NCBI GenBank assembly: GCA_958510875.1
Contig: OY294068.1
Span: 26,268,297 to 26,332,296 of the forward strand
From: Endomychus coccineus
Taxonomy: Eukaryota; Arthropoda; Insecta; Coleoptera; Endomychidae
Direction: 5' to 3'
DNA: 64,000 bases
Shown: in pieces, positions 56,791 through 64,000 of the stretch
How the letters are laid out: each line of letters opens with the position of its first letter
How positions within the stretch are numbered: position 1 is the first letter of the stretch
Position numbers and translations under genes: made by a program
Notes under the pieces: generated by a model
What the model was told of the DNA's origin: nothing
The model's database searches: none
What the model saw: only the letters and a program-made list of their open reading frames with translations

Positions 56791-57837
56791 ATGTATGAAA
56801 ATTACGAAAAATGTAATGCTAAAATGCTAAAGTGTTATTGGGAATCACATGAAGATGCACAGGTTGCCAGCAATATTTACTTTGACCGATACCCTGAAAG
56901 GAGACAACCGTTTCGGGATATGTTCACTAGATTGCAGTAAGACCTAGTTAATTACGGTTCTTTTTCAAAACCAAGGACAAGAGTTTACGAAGCCAGGAAT
57001 AGAGATAGAGAGTTAGAAGAAATAACAGTTTTGGGGGAAATACAAAATCAACCCATTATTTCACTACGCAAAATGCAGTTGAATACAGGTATTCCAAAGA
57101 CTACAGCAATGCGAATTCTAAGACAAAATAAATTCAAACCGTATAGAGTAAGAAAAGTTCAGAAGTTACTACCAAATGACCTACAATTCCGGCTCGAATT
57201 CTGCCAATGGTATTTCGGAAAATGTGCTGAAAACATAAACTTTGGACAGAACATCATATGGACTGATGAAGCATGCGTTAGCAGCGCTGGTAGTTTTAAT
57301 GGATACAATACCTACAATTGGACTTTGGAAAATCCATATATTACAGTGGAGACACAAAATCAAGGCCGATACAGTTTCAATGTTTGGGTCGGTATTTTTA
57401 GAGGAAGGTTTATCGGTCCCCATATCTATGAGGGTAACCTTACAGCAGCCCGATATGTGGAAATATTGCGGGAATTTGTCGAACCTATAATGGATGATTT
57501 GCCATTACAACAAATTGGACACGTATACTTCCAACAAGACGGGGCACCGTGTCATAACGCACACATTATAACGACGTATTTGAACGAAATATTTGGGGAC
57601 AATAATTGGCTTGGCAACCGGTGTCCTGTTTATTGGGCGGCAAGATCCCCCGATCTTACTCCTCCAGATTTTTACCTCTGGGGAAGAATAAAGGACCTCA
57701 CATATAAACGGCATCCTGATTCCCATGCCTTTCGTTCAATACCTGCGGTAGAATTAATTAATGCTGTCAATAATGTTAGGAAGCGAAGTCAATTATGTTT
57801 CGATTTAAATGGTGCTCAATTTGAACACATGTTGTAA
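56791..57837 (+). pseudogene. DDE transposase with one nonsense codon
   Basis: From ATG at 56791 the frame is 348 codons with a single in-frame TAA (56938-56940). Residues 1-70 form a helix-turn-helix of the DUF4817 kind (HEDAQVASNIYFDRYPERRQ). A second HTH follows (STGIPKTTAMRIL-like, about residues 95-115). Catalytic residues are Asp in IIWTDEACV, Asp in YFQQDGAPCHNA and Asp in SPDLTPPDFYLWGRI, giving 42 intervening residues between the last two. The C-terminus RKRSQLCFDLNGAQFEHML is intact. Translation from the internal in-frame start at 57031 would give a 268-residue protein with the whole catalytic domain but no first HTH. One reversion would restore the frame, so this copy is young. Confidence 0.9.
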
Positions 57838-57951
57838 ATATGTAGTTTAAAAATGTAATATTTTTGTTCTTGTTATTCTGTTTTTTGATCAAATTAATGA
57901 GTTATTATAAAATAGGCACTAATTATTGTTTTCAACAGCAGTTATGTAGAA

Positions 57952-58444
57952 CTATTTTGTTTCGTATTCAGGCATGGCAACCCAGATTTTGATTATTCAT
58001 CTAAAATAAGTCACAAAATAAATGTTTTGAAAGAGAAGTAGCAACTATTATATATATTTGAAAAGAGAATTTTATTTCAAACACGAATATGTAAAAATAT
58101 ACAGGATGGTCCATGAGAAAAAATACAAGTTTATGTCATAACTTCAAAACAATGTTTTTCAATAAAAAACAAGGAACACCATTAGATTCCTTTCAAAAAA
58201 GTGTCTCAAGAATGTTTTCACAGAAATCAGAAATATTCATAAATAAACAAGTTACGAGGGTGGGTCAGAAATGCACAAAATTGAAAAACACCTTGTATCT
58301 TTTGAACAAGTCAAGATATCAAAGTGCGGTTTTCGGCACTCATTTTCTCTCAAAAATCGACCTCGTAACATGTAGGCTAGTTTTTCTCTATCTTCTCTAG
58401 AAATTGGTGTTTCCTATCAAAAGTATCCAATTTGGACCACTCTA
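57952..58444. repeat. Right long terminal inverted repeat
   Basis: Inverted copy of 56158-56659. It is about 10 bp shorter owing to small gaps. Confidence 0.85.
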
Positions 58445-58445
58445 T

Positions 58446-60410
58446 ACAGTGGCGTACAACAATTTGTCCAAATATCAATCAGATTACCTTCGGGGATGTC
58501 ACTGGAATTAATAATTTTATTCTAATTATATTAAAAGAAGACCCTTATTACAGCAATCAACCAATTAATTAGTTAAAGATTTTTTCTAGAATTGTTGATA
58601 ACCAATATCTCGAAAACGAATGAAGATAAGATACATGCTTATGGGAAAAAGAACCTTGTTTTCACCTAACAAACCGATCCTAAATGTTTGGCGGTTTAAC
58701 CCTGGGTCACACTATATATCTCCCAAATCTTTCTTATCAATGCGGGCTATCACACAAATGTTTCTATACCAAAACCTTCAACTTTGACTAGGTCTCCATA
58801 CTGTGCCAAAAAACTAGGAGTACTACCCATTTTCTTCTCTAATTCCGGTGGACTATATCTCACAGTGCATCCGGTGAAATTTATATTTCTACCAGTTTCT
58901 CAATAAGATCCTATATCAGGTTTCATGTGACAAGGTTACAGTGAGGTATTGTGGAAAAAATTACTGAAGGTATTATTACACATCCTCACAACTATTCATC
59001 CATTATCACTATTCCATCTTAAATCGAACAAAGTGCACATCAAGAAGCACGTTATCACAACAGGTAGATGTCGAGAGGAGGACGAGTGCACGTGATGGGC
59101 TGTCGTACCAGATAGTGCATTTACAGAATTCTACAATCATATACAGTGTAAATGCGCATCTGGCACGGAGCCCACCACATTCCGCAATTCCGAAAGCGAA
59201 CCGGCGGCATATAGTGATATCGAACTGCAAAACGGCCAGAGCATGTCAGCATCCCAACGAAAGCACCTAAAAACTAACATTTAACGTTACCAGAGCAGAG
59301 CATACCCAATTAAAGTAGCGAAGAGCTTTGAGATCAATCATTTTGCCATAATAGATCATCACAATGTTCTATTTTGAAGAAAAAATGTTTGTCAGATCTT
59401 CTTTATTACGTCAGTTAAATTCGGTAGATTGTATCAAATTTCAGATAATTATAAATTTGGTAAAACCGTTGAGTGAATGTTGGAAAGAGAAATCATATAA
59501 TTTCGATCAAATACCAGATGTCGCCTTCGCTGTTGGATAGCCTTATACTTGGTTCAAACAGATTTGAGATACCAACTAGAAAAAGTATACATCTAGCTAA
59601 TCTAAATCATAACCAAAAGGATTGTTCTAGAGAAAATCACCTATGGTTAATGACATCTCACATTTCGTTAGTATGTAGCGATTAGATGTTGTTTACTCCA
59701 AATGGTTACATCCAGTGGTACATTCAATTGAGAGTTCTGGCTTGTAAACAGTATTATTTTATGAAACCATGAGAGGCAAACTTTACTAAGTTGAACTTGA
59801 ATCCTCGATATACAAGCAATAGGAAATTACTCTTTGATGTTGAATATCTGAATTGCTAGAGAATCTATATAACATTATAGTTCGGTCCATTTAGCATTTT
59901 TATGGGTTAAATCTTATACTGTTTCGCTACATTCCCTAACCTCACTTTTGAGTCAGCGAAACCAAAGATAGCGGTCGAAGGGGGTTGTAGGTGATAGTAA
60001 ACAGGTGCGCTAGTTAGAAACCCCATCCCTCCCACCACGAGGTATGACCGAAAGGAAAATACAATTTTTTTGGAAGATTTATATGGAAAATAACTTCGTG
60101 GTGTCGTAACTAGTTACATTTTGGTCATAGAATATACCCATTATATCTCCAGTAGGTGACGAGCAAATCAGAATTTTTTTTTCAATGGATGGTCTCGATG
60201 GACACCTTTCACAATTTTTTGACCCAAAACTCGATTTGACTGAAAGCAGAGGCTTGTAAGAGCTTAAACCGTTAAATGCATTTAGGCTGAGTGTTTTTTT
60301 CATCATTCGCTTTTAACAACAAGTGAACTACAATAAGTAACATACACCGTAGTAGCATTCACTCCTAAAGGAAAATTAGAGGGTTTGGGACCTCTGAAGA
60401 TTTGAGACAT
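58446..60410. other. Mostly unassigned region
   Basis: At 59005-59270 a plus frame broken by one TGA reads RCREEDECT, PDSAFTEFYNHIQCKCASG and AAYSDIELQNGQSMSASQRK. It looks coding-like and is GC-richer than its surroundings, and could be an exon relic of a Cys-containing secreted protein. I cannot name it. The rest shows nothing. Confidence 0.3.
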
Positions 60411-60420
60411 CGTAAAAATC

Positions 60421-60900
60421 GTGACCAGGGACGTGTTAGGCATGAGAACAGATCACATACCAAAGCGATACTCTTTCAACAACACATTCAGGGTATTAGT
60501 ACCAGAAAGGACTGAATGGGAACATACTCAAGTAGTATACTCAAGAAACCCAAAGACTTTCTTCAGCTATTCCAAGCAGAGGTATATGCAATCCTCCAAT
60601 GCGTGAAGGAAAACAATCGGAGAGCCATCGAAGATGAACAGATCGAAATATTGACAATGCAATGAAAAGTCACGAAGTGACCTCCCGTCTGGTATGAAGA
60701 TGCAAAGAAGAACTTGAAATACTGGCAGACTGAAACCGCGTTAAGCTGATCTGGGTGCCGGGAACGACAGGCAATGAAAAAGCCGACAAACTTGCCATAA
60801 AAGGGTCGAATAACGTTCCAGATCCAGTCTGTAGAAGACTGGATCATGGAAAACTCCGCGAAAAAAGAAACCTAAATTGTGCCCGAAATTGTATGCCAAG
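60421..60900 (+). pseudogene. LINE RNase H domain fragment
   Basis: Reads MRTDHIPKRYSFNNTFRVLV, PERTEWEHT, then in another frame EVYAILQCVKENNRRAI and EQIEILTM, KSHEVTSRLV, and NRVKLIWVPGTTGNEKADKL. AEVYAI, LIWVPGH-x-G and NEKADxLA are RNase H landmarks of LINE/R1-jockey polyproteins. The TDS of the central strand is lost and frames are broken. Confidence 0.8.
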
Positions 60901-60949
60901 ATGCGTAATTCGCATTGACTCTTTGACAATGACGATCATGTTCTAGTAC

Positions 60950-62827
60950 AGATAGCATAATTTGATTTCTCCAAATGCATCGATTTTCGAACTTAAATTT
61001 AAGTATCGTTAGTTATAGATGTGAATTTCTAGTTATATTTTTACATGGTCTTTTGATGTTTGTAAGAAATAGAAGTCTATTAATCGGTTTCAACTATCTC
61101 TGTTCATCGATCGCAATTACTCTTTAGACTCATATAGTTGATTCTCTTCCCAATTTTTACTCAACGCTACAAAATAGAATGGAATTGTTTTCCACTTAGC
61201 TGCATAAGTTAAGTGATGTTTATCTTACTACAAAGATCAATACATATATAGCAAAATGATGGAACCAAAGTTTAAGTTCAAGAGCCAATGTTGTTTGCTA
61301 TGCAACAACCAGCTCTATGTCTCTAGCTCAACTATCGATATGAGCTCGAGCTGATTCTTTTGAAGAAACGCATAAAAAACAGACATGGCTCGACAATAAC
61401 CAAACGCATAACACGCACAAGCATAAAACAAACAATTTGAGAGACATTACCAAGACAAGCGCATGCATACTCCAAACAATACGTTGAAAAAAGCGAAATT
61501 CGTAAGGGATATTCGGGAACGTTGTCTCTTTCTGACCTTGCGAATAGTAGTGGCAATACGATGAATTTGTTGCTACAACTTTGTTTAATTGATATTTCAA
61601 CTGATAATCTAGAATGCATGAAATATTAAATGTCTATTGTTACTTGCATTTCGGTATAACTTTGATTAGTGCCACCCTCACGATTATATGAAACAACTTG
61701 TGAGTTGGAAAGAATCAGACACAAGATAGACAAGTTCAAAGATATTAACTGTTTAGAAGGTTGGGCCTGGTCATGAGAAATGCGCGTACGTCCAGAAATC
61801 ACGGTTATGTTATCGTACAGTAATTTCGGGAAATTATTTATGTTAGCCACAAACGCTTTAAGTGAAATGACGTAATCCAATGCATCGTCTACTTATCGCT
61901 AGATATCGTACTGAAGACAAGCGTATTAATGAATTACGCCCATCGTATCCCCATATTTGTGAAATCTTTATCGCAGCGTGGGGAATCGATTGACACTAGT
62001 CCCAACCTGAGGGAACGAAGGGTTAGAGTTACCGAATTTTTATTTGCCATGATGTTAAGAATATGGAAGTTTTTGATTGTTTCAATATCATCAGCCAAAT
62101 GCTATCAAAGATAAACCTATAAATAAAGTAGCCAGAATTGCCGGTAGAATGTAATTCATAGTCACTTAAATAGCATCAAAAATATTATTCCTATATGCTC
62201 AACATAAATTAGATAACTTTTTAACCTTTCGTTTCCTAAGGTTGGACTAATACCAATCGATCCCCACATTGGGTGCTATTTGAAAAATATAACGCTTTCT
62301 AGAATTGTGAGGGTGGCTCGAATCAAAAGGCCCTGCATCTACATTGATATGTATATTAGGATTTATCCTAGTATTACAACCTTCTTTCGCCTGTTACCTT
62401 TCTCGAATGGATATTGATGAATGCCTCAACACTCGGCAAGACCCAGTTCAACCTTCTGAATGAACATATTTCCGCTTGGGAAGATGATCAATCAAATAAT
62501 TTCAAGTCGAAATGATAATTGTTATATTTATTACTTTATGTGTAGGCAATAACGAATACTCTCCTGATAACTCAATATTAACATCAATTACAAAGTTTTA
62601 GCTAAGATCGTTTCTGCAGTCGGCGCTCCGAATATTCCTATTGATTTCATTGGTCCAGTCAAAAGTGTGAAAAAATAGGGGTCATTACCAAAATTTATAG
62701 ACCGCACGAGAACGTAAATTTCTTTTTGCATCGTGGTCAGGATGACTTGCACATCGTCAGTCAGAAAAAAAGGGGGCTCGTGATTATTACCATTGATAAA
62801 CAATGAAAACCCATTTTCAAGTAACAA
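60950..62827. other. Region without recognisable gene
   Basis: Small overlapping frames at 61328-61619 and 62588-62827 have no motif. No terminal repeats were identified. Confidence 0.4.
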
Positions 62828-62849
62828 ATGATTGTCTTTTATAACAAAT

Positions 62850-63090
62850 GGAATATCTCGGGCTCTTTCAATCCAAAGTTTCTGAAATTTGGTATCAGTG
62901 GTTTTTTGTCAGGTGAACCCGAAACTGAAGTTGGAAAATGGAAAATCTGGAGAACCCGGGAAATTATACCAAATCTTAGCAATAAACAGCATTTTTTCTC
63001 GGACTTGAGTGGTATTGAAATAATAAGATGCCGTGATGTGTCTCGGTACAATTTTGCCCAAAAGAAAGAAAATTCTGGAAAGTTGATGGA
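62850..63090 (+). repeat. Family-E repeat, plus-oriented arm
   Basis: Inverted relative to 63790-63995. Shared blocks include tttggtatcag, tataccaaatcttagcaa, ttgagtggtattgaaataa and gccgtgatgtgtctcggtac. Confidence 0.85.
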
Positions 63091-63326
63091 AAATGGGATG
63101 TGATCTTACAGTTGCATCTCAGATAATATTGCCAGCACGCCAGTTCCTTTCCCTCCACACACAAAGGCAGCTGCTGTGTTCTTCGTACGCGTTAATGTGT
63201 CCACGTCAAAGAGATCTTGTGTATATGATCTCTATGGTACACGTACGCCGCATCATCATTGATGCTTCAAAAACATCTGCTCTTTTTTTGCCTTCTTTGA
63301 AAGAGCTACTGTAAATCATAATTGTC

Positions 63327-63850
63327 TGAAATGTTTCGAGAAACAAAATAACAATTGAAGATTGTCGTTAAATATGAAAAATTTTAATTTTTCGGAGTTT
63401 TCCGAAAAGCTACAGTTGCTTTTGAATTTATAACCACAAAATAATACTCAGCGAACACAAAAAACTATAATTTGACACCTTTGACGAGGACCGACACAGG
63501 AATATGAAGGGAAACGACGCAATTTTTCAATTTTCCAGAATTCTCCCTCTTTTAGTGAAATTTATACTGAGAACCATAACGGTACCTTATTATTCCAATA
63601 ACACTGACTAAAATTTTTCGAAAAACAAAATAATTGAAGTTTGTCGTGTAGAAATGGTAAATTTTCATTTTCCGGAGTTTCCGGAAAACAATCGTAAAAT
63701 AATACTCAGCGACCACGAAAACATATGATTAGACACGTTGGACGAGGATCGAGATAGGAATATGAAGGAGAAACGACACAATTTTCCTTCTTTTAGTGAA
63801 AATTGTACCGAGACACATCACGGCACCTCATTATTTCAATACCACTCAAG
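63327..63850 (-). repeat. Diverged tandem duplication, units about 270 bp
   Basis: Unit 1 (63327-63605) and unit 2 (63606-63850) share cgaaaaacaaaataa-, aaataatactcagcga, gaggatcgaca- and aggaatatgaagg blocks. Unit 2 runs into the minus-oriented family-E arm. Confidence 0.75.
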
Positions 63851-63995
63851 TTTGTTGCTAAGATTTGGTATAGCTTTCCGGATTTTCCAGCAAACGGGCC
63901 GGAATTCCCATTTTCCGACTTCAGATTCGGGTTCAGCGGACCAAGAAACCTCCTGATACCAAATTTCAGGAAACTTTGGATTAAAAGAGTCTGAC
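63790..63995 (-). repeat. Family-E repeat, minus-oriented arm
   Basis: Reverse complement of 62850-63090. It reaches almost to the window edge, so its full extent is unknown. Confidence 0.8.
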
Positions 63996-64000
63996 ATATT

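Larger units (their letters stand above)
56158..58444 (+). mobile_element. Tc1/mariner-superfamily transposon with about 500-bp inverted repeats
   Basis: TA dinucleotides flank the 2.29-kb unit (56156-56157, 58445-58446). Arms 56158-56659 and about 57952-58444 are inverted copies at well over 90% by eye, beginning (c/t)agagtggtccaaattgga. The transposase gene fills the centre with only one lesion. Long arms are unusual for this superfamily, whose repeats are mostly under 100 bp. Confidence 0.92.

Noticed and set aside
1..64000. CRISPR arrays, bacterial operons, rRNA and tRNA genes
   Set aside because: None are visible. Repeats found are tandem minisatellites or inverted transposon ends, and the intron-bearing genes show that this is eukaryotic DNA.

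Overview
The window is AT-rich eukaryotic DNA, most likely from an insect. The signs are short GT-AG introns, scattered small host exons, and a very dense load of mobile-element debris typical of arthropods: Penelope-like elements, mariner/Tc1, hAT, P-like (THAP) elements, jockey/CR1-like LINEs and one Helitron-type helicase scrap. There are no bacterial operons. Almost every longer reading frame is a decayed transposon protein. All calls come from reading the sequence; no database search was run.

Host genes are sparse. The clearest is the last coding exon of RNA polymerase subunit RPB8/POLR2H (42157-42274, minus) with a poly(A) signal. A single-pass membrane protein has its last exon at 28312-28462 (minus), and a 10-codon first exon lies at 34155-34184 (minus). 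The last two may belong to one gene, but they do not join in phase directly.

The dominant theme is one Penelope-like family, here called PLE-A (reverse transcriptase plus C-terminal GIY-YIG nuclease). Its terminal repeats carry hammerhead ribozymes. Copies lie at 743-5169, 5883-7457, 9555-10905, 35755-36010, 36772-37008 and 46248-48077. Several are built as inverted duplications, so ribozymes sit at both ends on opposite strands. The copy at 36772-37008 is only two ribozyme-bearing ends joined as a near-perfect palindrome with a 12-bp target duplication. The copy at 46248-48077 also has a 12-bp duplication. Both seem to have landed within 6 bp of each other in copies of the same second PLE end (PLE-C). 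The copy at 743-5169 is itself interrupted by a tyrosine-recombinase element (1785-3475) flanked by inverted GTGAGAAAT boxes.

By region: 0-11 kb PLE-A composites with a recombinase insertion and a hAT-type MITE; 12-14.5 kb a TA-flanked inverted-repeat element and PLE-B; 17-22 kb a mariner, a MITE and a probable solo LTR with TATA and initiator; 23-26 kb helicase and LINE fragments; 28-34 kb host exons; 36-39 kb the palindromic PLE-A and P-like THAP elements; 40-42 kb a LINE carrying a hAT MITE, then RPB8; 44-49 kb a 38-bp transposon-like palindrome, a 0.65-kb repeat and a nested PLE-C/mariner/PLE-A complex; 51-58 kb a minisatellite, a LINE, transposases, an inverted-end mariner and a nearly intact Tc1/mariner-type element with about 500-bp inverted repeats; 60-64 kb an RNase H fragment and a diverged repeat family.
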